NCBI GenBank assembly: GCA_031411495.1
Contig: JANOBD010000190.1
Location: forward strand, 1-37,591
Direction: 5' to 3'
Source of the DNA: JANOBD01 sp031411495
GTDB taxonomy: Bacteria > Planctomycetota > Phycisphaerae > Tepidisphaerales > Tepidisphaeraceae
Length of the DNA stretch: 37,591 nt
Of this stretch, positions 1 to 7,956 are shown one piece after another. The notes below the pieces were generated by a model. It searched no databases. It was not told the origin of the DNA and saw only the letters and a program-made list of their open reading frames with translations. Every line of letters starts with the position of its first letter. Positions within the stretch are counted from its first letter, which is position 1. A program made the position numbers and the translations under genes.

Positions 1-110
1 CTCGCGCGTCGAACTCGACAATACAGCAGATGCGCGAGCAAGCTTGCGGCTACGCGAGAACCGATTCGATCACTGGAATCGCAGTTTGATTTGGAGAGGT
101 TGGTTCGCGC

Positions 111-150
111 AAAAAACCAACGCCCTCGCGCAATAGCGCGGGGGCGTTGG
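111..150 (-). terminator. Rho-independent terminator, minus strand
   Basis: Two 15-nt arms (117-131 and 136-150) pair perfectly apart from one G-U wobble around a 4-nt AATA loop. The plus strand has six A immediately left of the stem (111-116), so a minus-strand transcript would end in a U run. This is one of the best terminators in the window, yet no recognisable minus-strand gene lies directly upstream; the nearest is the PEP-CTERM gene ending at 1375. Confidence 0.8.
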
Positions 151-730
151 CACTGAAACGAGTTGTCGCCGCTCTGCGTCATCCACCAGCGAACTTTTGT
201 TCAGCCTGATGGTTTTGTTGACACGAGCGACACCTTTTCGGATGGGTGACGAGCGCCGTAATGCCGTGACTTTCCGCTTCGGAGGGTGTCGTTGATTCAC
301 AGCGACACTCGCCGGAGCACGTCCATCGGCACTTACCCGTCGGATGCCTCGGAGGCGATCCGATTCCCGGCTCGTCGTCCGAACAGACATCCCATCCGGC
401 TGCCATGGGCCCCGTTCGGCCCGTGCAGCAACGCCTCGCCGGGCTGGTCTACAGTCGGCAGTGGCAATGTTTGCCGTTGTCGACGCGATCACACCCGCAT
501 TCAAGGCGCTGCGAACTTCGATCGCTTCTGCGACTGAGATTGGCGTCCGTATCGACTTGCCTTTCGCTCGCGGGGCTTTTGTGCCCGCTTAGTCGATGAC
601 TTATTCGAGCCCCTTGTCTCCCGCGACATCGCCTACCCGATTTCTCGCGTATTCGATGCCTCAGGTTTCCAGGGCTGCCCGAGTCTGTTGACGCACAGCC
701 AGTTCGCAGGGCTTCGAAGCCCGCGTGCAA

Positions 731-760
731 GGATCGCCACTGCCTTGGCAGTGCCGATCC
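731..760. repeat. 30-bp inverted repeat
   Basis: Two 14-nt arms, GGATCGCCACTGCC and GGCAGTGCCGATCC, are separated by TT and differ from perfect complementarity at one position. It lies 8 bp right of the 14-bp palindrome at 709-722. It could be an RNA hairpin or a protein-binding site; there is no U run on either side, so it is not a classical terminator. Confidence 0.5.
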
Positions 761-1374
761 GATTCTCTCCCCAAGCCTCTCCGGTTCGTCGATCGACGCT
801 CGGCCGTCCCCGCCTGTCCTGAGCTCCGGTGAGCTCTTCCGTGACGGCCGCTACACTTCACACATACAACCGACTGGTGACCGCTCGAATGATTCGGGCG
901 GTGCGAGACCTCATCCTGCCTTTGTCGAACCAAGACAAGACGCGTCGATCAACTCCCTGCCGTTAAAAAATCTCCCGCGACCGTTGCGCTCAGATCAAGA
1001 CGTACATGATCCGGCGTTTGCCGAAAGATTGAGTCGCGCGATTCGATCGGAACTTTTCCAGAAGTGGATCCTCGGTCGAGTGATTGTTCCGATGAATCGA
1101 GGGTTAACCTAGCGCGCGCCTGAAGCCTTGCCAACCCGATTTTCCCAAATAAATCCGCGCGCATCGTCGCGGGACTCGTGTTCGCCCATTTCTTGATATC
1201 GCCGGCAGGCTCCGCTCGGCGCCGGCCCATCGACAAGCGAGCGAGACCGACAAATCTCTGTAGACCGTCGGCGCACAGCGCCGCCGGCCGCTGATCTGCG
1301 GATCGCCGGGGGAATCGAAGACGAGCTACCTTTCTCAACCGGCGAGCCTGCGGCGAAGCGCGGGCGCGACGATG

Positions 1375-3180
1375 TCACCGGCTCAGAAGGTGATGGACGC
1401 GCGTCCTCACCCGGCGGTTCAAGATCGAAAGGGTAAAAGCCACCGCGCAGCACCCGCTGCCGGGTTCCGGCACCGGCGTTACGACGAGCGAAGCGAGCCC
1501 GAAGCCATCGCCCACCCGGTTGGAAGGATCCCAACCCAGCGTGATACTGCTTCCCGCGGGCGTGATCAGATTGGAAAAGTCGATCGACAGATCCTGGCTC
1601 AAGTTCTCGAGCCGAAGGATCTGGGAGACACCGTTGATCGAGAGCGCTGCCGAATCCGTCGGGCCGAAGTCGGTGAACTCGAGCATCTCGAGGAAGACCG
1701 GTTGATCGAACGTGCTGGAGATCGATTCCGGCACGATGTTGGCGGCCGCATCGACGCGGTAGTCGATCAGCGAGGGTCGGTCGGCCGGACTCACGCCATC
1801 CACGCCGAAGGATGAAAGCGGTTCCTGTGCGAAACGGGCGATGGCGCTCCCATCACGCGCGGTGAAGTTCCCGCCGACGCCATCGACCGAAATCGGCACG
1901 CCGGGCGTTTCGAACGATCCCGCGGCCACCGCGCCGGCGGCGTAAGTGAAGTCGAAGCACCGGCGGGTCGACTTGGCGACGAACAATCCGGTCGACCCGT
2001 CGGTGAAGTTGGCGCGAAACGCGACCGTTTTGGATTGCAGCGTTGCCGTGAAAGGAGAGGAGGGGCCGGTAAGCGCTTCGGTGCCGATGTCGAGGAAGCT
2101 GATCGTCTTTCCCGCGAGTTGGTCGCCGACGCGGATCACTTTGGCCAGCGATCCGCAATCCTTGAGGTAGAGGCCGCGCTGGTTGTTCGCGCCGGTGCCG
2201 ACGAACGCGATCGCGCCGCCGTGGGTCGCAACTTCGTTGAGCACGCCGGTGCCGGTGAACGTGAAGTTGCCCGTGCCGCCGGGGATTGGGATGGATGTGT
2301 CGGCGACCTTGACGAGGGCGGTGCCAAGAGCGGAGGAGCGGAAAACACCGCGGCCGGTGGAGCCGACAGCGGCAAAGGCGATGACGCCAGCGTCGGCCGA
2401 GGGGGCACCGACGGTCGGCGCGGTGCCCGCCGCTCCAGGCAGCACGGTGCTCGTGTCGACGATTTTCGTGACGGCACCCGTGAACGTCGCGGAATAGAGG
2501 CCCTTCTGCGTGCCCGATCCGGTTGCGTTGAAGGCGACGCGAAGGCCGGAAGCGTCGGCGGAGATTTCATCGTCGAAGGAAATGAACGTGCCGGTCCCGG
2601 ACGGAATCGCCGTGTTGGTGGTGACGAAGCTGCTGAGCGGGCCATTGAAGTCGCTGAAGATGCCACTGGGCCCGGAGGTCACCGGTGCCACGAACGCTAC
2701 CTTTCCCGCGACCATCGACGGCCGCTGCAAGCCGAAGAAGGTTCCGCCGCCGGGTGCCGAACCCAGTCGCAGCGCGACGGTACTGCTTACGCCGAAGTTC
2801 GGCGCGGTCTTGAAAACCCCCTGGCTGGGCTGCCCCGGCAGTGAGGAGTGAAACGCGACGCGGCCCGCGTCGAGGGAAGGGTTGTAAAAGGCGACGGTTC
2901 CGGAGGTGTTGTTCAGCCAAATGGGCGTAAGGACGCCGCTGGTATTGCCGGCGTAAACGCCTCCGTCCGGCACGCTCGAACCCGCTGGACTGCTCAGCCA
3001 CGCGATATCGCTTCCGCTATGTGAGGGGACACCGAAATTGTTAAACGGCCGGGTATCATTCGGCACGACCGTGACGGTGTCGACGACCTTCGTAAAGGTG
3101 TATTGTGCGAAAACACGCGATGGAACTAAGCCTGAGATCGCGAGCGAAATGAAGAGGCTCCTGCGGCAATACTCACGCAT
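1375..3180 (-). CDS. Exported PEP-CTERM protein with degenerate internal repeats
   Basis: The 601-residue protein starts at ATG 3180 with a GGAGGA ribosome binding site 5 nt upstream, which fixes the start. An N-terminal signal peptide ends near residue 25 (VFA-Q). The body consists of degenerate repeats in which a stretch such as STVLPGAAGTAP or TSIPIPGGTGNFTF is followed by a strand ending in VAFxAxGSxxxGVFR or similar, suggesting a beta-propeller or beta-solenoid surface protein. Near the C terminus is VPEP, then a hydrophobic stretch (AVAFTLSIL) and Arg residues: a PEP-CTERM signal for exosortase/archaeosortase-type processing. The signal is slightly unusual because about ten residues follow the first basic cluster and two Cys lie in the hydrophobic part. 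Function is unknown; export and envelope association are inferred. It is divergent from araB, with two inverted repeats between them. Confidence 0.85.
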   Translation of the reverse strand: MREYCRRSLFISLAISGLVPSRVFAQYTFTKVVDTVTVVPNDTRPFNNFGVPSHSGSDIAWLSSPAGSSVPDGGVYAGNTSGVLTPIWLNNTSGTVAFYNPSLDAGRVAFHSSLPGQPSQGVFKTAPNFGVSSTVALRLGSAPGGGTFFGLQRPSMVAGKVAFVAPVTSGPSGIFSDFNGPLSSFVTTNTAIPSGTGTFISFDDEISADASGLRVAFNATGSGTQKGLYSATFTGAVTKIVDTSTVLPGAAGTAPTVGAPSADAGVIAFAAVGSTGRGVFRSSALGTALVKVADTSIPIPGGTGNFTFTGTGVLNEVATHGGAIAFVGTGANNQRGLYLKDCGSLAKVIRVGDQLAGKTISFLDIGTEALTGPSSPFTATLQSKTVAFRANFTDGSTGLFVAKSTRRCFDFTYAAGAVAAGSFETPGVPISVDGVGGNFTARDGSAIARFAQEPLSSFGVDGVSPADRPSLIDYRVDAAANIVPESISSTFDQPVFLEMLEFTDFGPTDSAALSINGVSQILRLENLSQDLSIDFSNLITPAGSSITLGWDPSNRVGDGFGLASLVVTPVPEPGSGCCAVAFTLSILNRRVRTRVHHLLSR

Positions 3181-3207
3181 GTCGATCCTCCGGTTGCTGT
3201 GGAAATG

Positions 3208-3229
3208 GTTACATCATGCCAGATGTAAC
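3208..3229. promoter_or_regulatory. Candidate operator, 8-bp inverted repeat
   Basis: GTTACATC (3208-3215) and GATGTAAC (3222-3229) are perfect reverse complements separated by 6 nt. The site begins 28 bp upstream of the PEP-CTERM start codon and about 140 bp upstream of araB. Its symmetry, size and position in a divergent promoter region fit a dimeric repressor or activator site. The regulator is not identifiable from the window; the site does not resemble the AraR operator known from Bacillus. Confidence 0.45.
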
Positions 3230-3322
3230 GGTCTTATCGGCGGCGGGCAACGCGTTTTTGGCACCAATCTTCAGGTGTTTTCTGGGCATTGTCGTCGGCG
3301 AGGAATTTGGCGGGACTGTCCG

Positions 3323-3345
3323 AATCAGTTAATTTCAAACTGATT
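3323..3345. promoter_or_regulatory. Candidate operator or leader hairpin before araB
   Basis: AATCAGTT (3323-3330) and AACTGATT (3338-3345) are perfect reverse complements around a 7-nt A/T-rich spacer, 24 bp before the araB start codon. It could be a second protein-binding site controlling the ara genes or a hairpin in the araB leader. The sequence differs from the 3208-3229 palindrome, so two different regulators would be involved if both are operators. Confidence 0.4.
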
Positions 3346-3369
3346 GATATTCCGGCGAGGAGCGTCTGC

Positions 3370-5058
3370 GTGGCTGAATCAAAGTACACCATTGGACTGG
3401 ACTATGGCACCAATTCCGTTCGCGCGCTCATCGTCGATGTCGCCACGGGTGCCGAACTCAGCAGCTTTGTCTGGAACTACGAGCACGGCGAAGCGGGCAT
3501 CCTGCTCGATAAGAACGACCCGGAACTCGCCCGCCAGCACCCGGCCGACTACGTGAAAGGGATTGAGGTCTCGATCCTCGGCGCGATCCAGGCCGCGCGA
3601 GAAAAGAAGGGCTTCGACTGCAAGAACGTGATCGGCATCGGCGTCGACACGACCGGCTCCACGCCCATGCCGATCGACGAGAACGGCATCGCGCTGGGCA
3701 TGAAGCCCGAGTTCGCCACCGACCTGGGCGCGATGGCCTGGCTGTGGAAAGACCACACCGGCTACGCCGAGGCAGAACAGTTTACCCAGGCCGCGGAAAA
3801 GCAGCGGCCGCAATACCTCGCCAAGTGCGGCGGGCGTTATTCGAGCGAATGGTTCTGGTCGAAAATCCTGCGCTGCGCGCGGGCGTACCCGAAGGCGTTC
3901 GACGCCGCGTACACCTGGGTGGAGATCGCGGACTGGATCCCCGCCGTCCTCGCGGGCACGACGCACCCGAGCAAGCTCAAGCGCGGCATCTGTGCCGCCG
4001 GACACAAGGCGTTCTATCACACGAGTTGGGGCGGCTACGCGGATGCGGAGTTCGTCGGCTCGCTCGACCCGAAGCTCAAGCGTGTCCGTGCGAGCCTGCC
4101 CGACAAGGTCTACAACGTCAGCGAAGCGGCCGGCACGCTCACGAAAGAATGGGCGGACAAGCTCGGCCTACTCGAAGGCATCGCGATCGCCATCGGCGCG
4201 TTCGATGCACACCTGGGCGCCGTCGGTTCGGGCATCGGCGACGGCACGTTCGTCAAGATCATCGGCACGAGCACCTGCGACATCATGGTCAGCTCGATGA
4301 AGAACAAGCTCGCCGACATCCCCGGCTTGTGCGGCATCGTTCCCGAATCCGTCCTGCCGGGCTATTACGGCCTGGAAGCAGGACAGTCGGCCGTCGGCGA
4401 CATCTTCAACTGGTTCGTGAACGTCGTTCAACCCGGCGGCGAAAAGAAACTCGGCCACGAGCAACTCACCAAGGAAGCCGAGACGATGAAGGCCGGCCAG
4501 AGCGGCCTGCTGACGCTCGACTGGCACAACGGCAACCGGACCATCCTGGTCGATCAACGCCTGACCGGCCTGACGCTGGGCATGAACCTCCACACCACGC
4601 CCGCACAGATGTATCGGTCGCTGATCGAAGCGACCGCCTACGGCGCCCGCGTCATCATCGAACGCTTCGAGAAGTACGGCGTGGCGGTGAAGCGCGTCGT
4701 CAACTGCGGCGGCATCGCGGCACGAAACCCGCTGGCGATGCAGATCTACGCGGACGTCTTCAACCGTCCAGTCATGATCACGCCGACGCTGCAGACGTGT
4801 GCGCTGGGCAGCGCGATCGCGGCAGCAGTGGTGGCCGGCGAGGACAACGGCGGCTACGCAAGCTTCGACGAGGCCGTGCCGAAGATGGCCGGCGCGACCG
4901 GCAAGACCTACACGCCTATCGCCGCGAATGTGGCCGTCTACGAAAAACTCTTTGGACTCTACAAAAAGCTGCACGACAGCTTCGGCGTCGCGGGACATAA
5001 GCAAGACATCAGCGGCGTGATGAAAGACTTGCTGAACATCCGCGACGCGGCGAGATGA
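3370..5058 (+). CDS. araB: L-ribulokinase
   Basis: Phosphorylates L-ribulose with ATP to L-ribulose 5-phosphate in the cytoplasm, second step of L-arabinose catabolism. The 562-residue product matches the usual AraB length (about 560). It has the FGGY-kinase N-terminal phosphate loop GLDYGTNSVRALIVD at residues 9-23, the GVDTTGSTP segment typical of ribulokinases, TSTCDIM, and a C-terminal domain with NCGGIAARNPLAMQIYADVF. I chose GTG 3370 because GAGGAG at 3357-3362 lies 7 nt upstream and the protein then begins like other ribulokinases; an upstream TTG at 3289 would add 27 unconserved residues. It is the first gene of araB-araA-araD, all on the plus strand. No arabinose transporter or AraC/AraR regulator is present in the window. 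Confidence 0.96.
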   Translation: MAESKYTIGLDYGTNSVRALIVDVATGAELSSFVWNYEHGEAGILLDKNDPELARQHPADYVKGIEVSILGAIQAAREKKGFDCKNVIGIGVDTTGSTPMPIDENGIALGMKPEFATDLGAMAWLWKDHTGYAEAEQFTQAAEKQRPQYLAKCGGRYSSEWFWSKILRCARAYPKAFDAAYTWVEIADWIPAVLAGTTHPSKLKRGICAAGHKAFYHTSWGGYADAEFVGSLDPKLKRVRASLPDKVYNVSEAAGTLTKEWADKLGLLEGIAIAIGAFDAHLGAVGSGIGDGTFVKIIGTSTCDIMVSSMKNKLADIPGLCGIVPESVLPGYYGLEAGQSAVGDIFNWFVNVVQPGGEKKLGHEQLTKEAETMKAGQSGLLTLDWHNGNRTILVDQRLTGLTLGMNLHTTPAQMYRSLIEATAYGARVIIERFEKYGVAVKRVVNCGGIAARNPLAMQIYADVFNRPVMITPTLQTCALGSAIAAAVVAGEDNGGYASFDEAVPKMAGATGKTYTPIAANVAVYEKLFGLYKKLHDSFGVAGHKQDISGVMKDLLNIRDAAR

Positions 5059-5064
5059 GAACTG

Positions 5065-5279
5065 TCCGCGAAGTCACGCGAAGAAAACGCGAAGGAGATT
5101 GCCTACGAAGGGACACGAATAGACACGAAGAAGAGCTAAAGGCACGGGCAGATTCTGTTTAACGCGACCAACTGAGAATTGGATTCTTCGGTAAAGGAAA
5201 CTCTCTCTTCGCCCTCTTACTTCGTGTTCTTCGTGTGGCTTCGTGGGCAAAATCCTCTTCTTCGCGTCCCCTTCGCGGA
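5065..5279. repeat. Inverted-repeat spacer element, family A, copy 1
   Basis: The spacer between araB and araA has a left arm (about 5065-5130) rich in CGCGAAG and CACGAAG words and a right arm (about 5215-5279) with the reverse complements CTTCGTG and TTCGCG in mirrored order. It could fold into a long imperfect hairpin. The same arrangement recurs between araA and araD. Similar CTTCGTG-type words are, as I recall, common intergenic repeats in planctomycetes and relatives. It may act as an attenuator, mRNA stabiliser or terminator inside the operon. Confidence 0.7.
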
Positions 5280-5305
5280 CAATCTGATCGATAAGAAAGA
5301 ACAAT

Positions 5306-6823
5306 ATGCCAACCGAAACCCAGCCCCTCGAACTCTGGTACCTCACCGGCAGCCAAAACCTGTACGGCCCGGCAACGCTTAAGCAGGTCGACGTCGACTC
5401 GAAGAAGATCGTCGACGAGCTCAACAAGACCAAAGCCATCGCCGCGACGATCGTCTTCAAGCCCGTGCTCAAGAGCCCGGAAGAAATCACCGCCATCATC
5501 CGCGAAGCGAACAACGCGACCAACTGCGTCGGCGTGATCCTGTGGATGCACACGTTCAGCCCATCCAAGATGTGGATCAACGGCCTGCGCCAGCTCCGCA
5601 AGCCGATGCTACACCTCCACACGCAGTTCAACCGCGACCTGCCGTGGGACAAGATCGACATGGACTTCATGAACCTGAACCAGGCCGCCCACGGCGACCG
5701 GGAAGCGGGCTTCATCCACACACGGCTGCGCATGAATCGTAAAGTCGTCGTCGGCCACTGGAGCGACAAAGACGTCCAGAAGCAGATCGACGTCTGGACG
5801 CGCGCAGCGCTGGGCTGGAACGACCTTCAAGGCGCGCGGTTCGCGCGCTTCGGCGACAACATGCGCTACGTCGCTGTGACCGACGGCGACAAGGTGAGCG
5901 CGGAAGCGAAGTTCGGATTCGCCGTCAACGGGTACGGCGTCGGCGACCTCGTGAAGTACGTCAACGAAGTCACTGACAAGGCCATCGACGCGCTTGTCGT
6001 CGAATACAACGACCTCTACAAGCTCCAGGCCGACTTGAAGAAGGGCGGCAAGCGGCATGAGTCGCTCCGCTACAGTGCACGGCAGGAACTCGGCATGCGG
6101 GCCTTCCTCGTCGATGGAAACTTCAAAGGCTTCACCACGACATTCGAAGATCTGCACGGCCTGAAGCAGCTGCCCGGCCTCGCGTGCCAGCGCCTGATGG
6201 CGGATGGGTACGGCTTCGCCGGCGAAGGCGACTGGAAGACGATGTCCATGCTTCGTGCCGTCAAGACGATGGCCAAGGGCCTGCCCGGCGGCACGAGCTT
6301 CATGGAAGACTACACCTATCACCTGGACCCGAAGAACCCGCTCGTGCTCGGCTCGCACATGCTCGAAATCTGCCCGAGCATCTCCGACGGCAAACCCGCC
6401 ATCGAGTGTCACCCGCTGGGCATCGGCGGCAAGGAAGACCCGGTCCGCCTGGTGTTCAACGCGACGGCGGGCGCGGCCATCAACGTCTCGCTGATCGATC
6501 TCGGCAATCGGTTCCGGATGCTGATCAACGAGGTCGACGCGATCAAGCCGCCATTCGCGCTGCCGAAGCTGCCAGTCGCCCGCGCAGTCTGGAAGTGCCG
6601 GCCCGACTTCAAAACGGCCTGCGCCAGCTGGATCTACGCCGGCGGCGCACACCACACGGTCTACAGCCATCCGATCACTACGCAGCACATCCGCGACTTC
6701 GCCGAGATCGCAAACGTGGAACTGGCGGTGATCGACGGGAAGACGGATGTCCATTCATTTAAGCAGACGCTGCGCAACAACGAGATCTATTACCACCTCG
6801 CGCCGGGCCTGGGACAGATTTGA
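5306..6823 (+). CDS. araA: L-arabinose isomerase
   Basis: Interconverts L-arabinose and L-ribulose, first step of the pathway. The 505-residue length matches E. coli AraA (500). The N terminus LWYLTGSQNLYG (residues 10-21) is diagnostic. The metal and catalytic residues expected from E. coli are all visible: Glu307 in GEGDWKT, Glu334 in SFMEDYTYH, His351 in LGSHMLEICPS and His450 in GGAHHTVYSH. ATG 5306 follows the purine-rich AAGAAAG. The gene sits between araB and araD but is separated from each by about 250-280 bp of fold-back repeat rather than the few bases usual in operons, so its expression may be partly uncoupled from the neighbours. Confidence 0.97.
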   Translation: MPTETQPLELWYLTGSQNLYGPATLKQVDVDSKKIVDELNKTKAIAATIVFKPVLKSPEEITAIIREANNATNCVGVILWMHTFSPSKMWINGLRQLRKPMLHLHTQFNRDLPWDKIDMDFMNLNQAAHGDREAGFIHTRLRMNRKVVVGHWSDKDVQKQIDVWTRAALGWNDLQGARFARFGDNMRYVAVTDGDKVSAEAKFGFAVNGYGVGDLVKYVNEVTDKAIDALVVEYNDLYKLQADLKKGGKRHESLRYSARQELGMRAFLVDGNFKGFTTTFEDLHGLKQLPGLACQRLMADGYGFAGEGDWKTMSMLRAVKTMAKGLPGGTSFMEDYTYHLDPKNPLVLGSHMLEICPSISDGKPAIECHPLGIGGKEDPVRLVFNATAGAAINVSLIDLGNRFRMLINEVDAIKPPFALPKLPVARAVWKCRPDFKTACASWIYAGGAHHTVYSHPITTQHIRDFAEIANVELAVIDGKTDVHSFKQTLRNNEIYYHLAPGLGQI

Positions 6824-6829
6824 ATCTGA

Positions 6830-7092
6830 TCCGCGAAGACACGCGAAGAGGACGCGAAGAAGAAGAGAGTCGCCCACGAAGGGACACAAAGAATCTCGAA
6901 GAAGGAACAAAGAGGCTGAGAGCAGATTGAACGGACGAGTCGCGAGGGAAGGTTGTCGCGATGCTCAGTCGGTTCGTGTCCGAAGGGCGTCTATTCATTT
7001 ATCCTTCATCTCTGGATTACTGCTTCGTGATCTTCGTGTGTCTTCGTGGGAATTCCTTTCCCTTCGCGTCCCTTTCGCGTGACTTCGCGGAT
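6830..7092. repeat. Inverted-repeat spacer element, family A, copy 2
   Basis: The left arm begins 7 bp after the araA stop (about 6830-6900, with CGCGAAG, CACGCGAAGA and CACGAAG words); the right arm (about 7021-7092) carries the mirrored CTTCGTG, TTCGCG and CTTCGCGGA. It is the same family as 5065-5279. The outermost words of the two elements are nearly identical (TCCGCGAAG at the left, TTCGCGGA at the right), while the roughly 120-bp centre differs. The right arm stops 13 bp before the araD start. Confidence 0.7.
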
Positions 7093-7105
7093 ATGAAAGA
7101 CTGAC

Positions 7106-7810
7106 ATGCCATTCGACGAACTCAAGCAACGCGTCTACCAGACGAACATGGATCTCCAGAAGTCCGGCCTGGTCGTGCTCACCTGGGGCAACGCCTCCGG
7201 CGCGGACCGCGCGGCCGGCGTGATGGCGATCAAGCCGAGCGGCGTCGCGTACGACGTCCTTCAGCCCGCCGACATCGTCGTACTGGAGATCGATACCGGC
7301 AAAGTCGTCGACGGCACGGCACGGCCGTCCTCCGATACGCCGACGCATCTGCACCTGTATCAACAATTCCCCAATCTCGGCGGCGTGGTTCACACCCACT
7401 CCACTTACGGCACCTGCTTCGCGCAGGCCGGCCGCGATATTCCGTGTCTCGGCACGACCCATGCCGACAATTTCTACGGCGACATCCCGTGCACCCGCGC
7501 GATGACGCCGGCCGAGATCAACACCGATTACGAACTCAACACGGGTAAAGTGATCGTCGAGCGGTTCGTGAAAGCCCGCATCGATCCGGATCAGATTCCG
7601 GGCGTGCTCGTGGCAAGTCACGCGCCCTTCGCGTGGGGATCGACGCCAGAGAAGGCGGTCGAGAACGCGATCGTCCTGGAGTTCACCGCGCAGATGGCGC
7701 TGCACAGCCTCGCGCTCAACCCGGGTGTGAAGCCGATCAGCAAGACGCTGCTCGATAAACACTTCCTCCGCAAGCACGGCCCGGGCGCGTATTACGGACA
7801 GAAGAAGTGA
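7106..7810 (+). CDS. araD: L-ribulose-5-phosphate 4-epimerase
   Basis: Converts L-ribulose 5-phosphate to D-xylulose 5-phosphate by retro-aldol chemistry, third step of L-arabinose catabolism. The 234-residue protein is the usual AraD length (231 in E. coli). Zinc ligands His96 and His98 (VVHTHSTYGT) and His172 (ASHAPFAWG), catalytic Asp121 (HADNFYGD) and the C-terminal Tyr229 (HGPGAYYG) are all in place; the early TWGNASG motif (residues 27-32) binds the phosphate. The class II aldolase family also contains fuculose aldolases, but the AraD C terminus and the araBA neighbours decide the call. The start is ATG 7106 without a strong Shine-Dalgarno sequence. Confidence 0.96.
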   Translation: MPFDELKQRVYQTNMDLQKSGLVVLTWGNASGADRAAGVMAIKPSGVAYDVLQPADIVVLEIDTGKVVDGTARPSSDTPTHLHLYQQFPNLGGVVHTHSTYGTCFAQAGRDIPCLGTTHADNFYGDIPCTRAMTPAEINTDYELNTGKVIVERFVKARIDPDQIPGVLVASHAPFAWGSTPEKAVENAIVLEFTAQMALHSLALNPGVKPISKTLLDKHFLRKHGPGAYYGQKK

Positions 7811-7828
7811 GTGCTGAACAGAATTCAT

Positions 7829-7939
7829 AGTCACCGATATGCGCCGATGAACACGGATGAGACGAAGTGAAGCAGAAACCCGCGGCGTTTCTCACTCGCT
7901 TCATTTCATCGGTGTTCCATCCGTGACCCATCGGTGACT
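7829..7939. repeat. Inverted-repeat element, family B, full copy
   Basis: The left arm (about 7829-7870) starts AGTCACCGAT and contains CCGATGAACACGGATGA; the right arm (about 7892-7939) contains the mirrored TCATCGGTGTTCCATCCGTGA and ends ATCGGTGACT. It fills the convergent gap between araD and the membrane glycosyltransferase, beginning 18 bp after the araD stop, and may serve as a bidirectional terminator. A half copy lies at 9676-9704. Confidence 0.7.
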
Positions 7940-7956
7940 TCCTGTTCCGCGCGGAG

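Larger units (their letters stand above)
1..1374. other. Gene-free stretch with hairpins
   Basis: No reading frame here looks like a real protein: the open frames on both strands overlap each other, have Arg/Ser-rich shadow composition, and none has a convincing ribosome binding site. What is visible is a strong terminator for minus-strand transcription at its left end (111-150), a 14-bp perfect palindrome GGGCTTCGAAGCCC at 709-722, a 30-bp inverted repeat at 731-760, and two GAGCTC boxes at 821-836. It may be the long 3' region of the minus-strand PEP-CTERM gene, an unrecognised non-coding RNA, or decayed sequence. I looked for the conserved cores of RNase P RNA, tmRNA and SRP RNA and did not see them. 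Confidence 0.5.

Noticed and set aside
70..933. Open frames on the minus strand (for example 70-504, 449-730, 661-933) and on the plus strand (286-599).
   Set aside because: They overlap one another, are Arg/Ser-rich, lack ribosome binding sites and have no recognisable motif; one runs through the terminator at 111-150.
949..1534. Minus-strand frames 949-1338 and 1109-1534 left of the PEP-CTERM gene.
   Set aside because: The second is an out-of-frame shadow of the PEP-CTERM gene, and the first has no motif, no ribosome site and a composition typical of non-coding high-GC sequence.
3231..3322. A sigma-70 promoter for araB (TTGGCA near 3258).
   Set aside because: No acceptable -10 box at the right distance; the assignment would be arbitrary.
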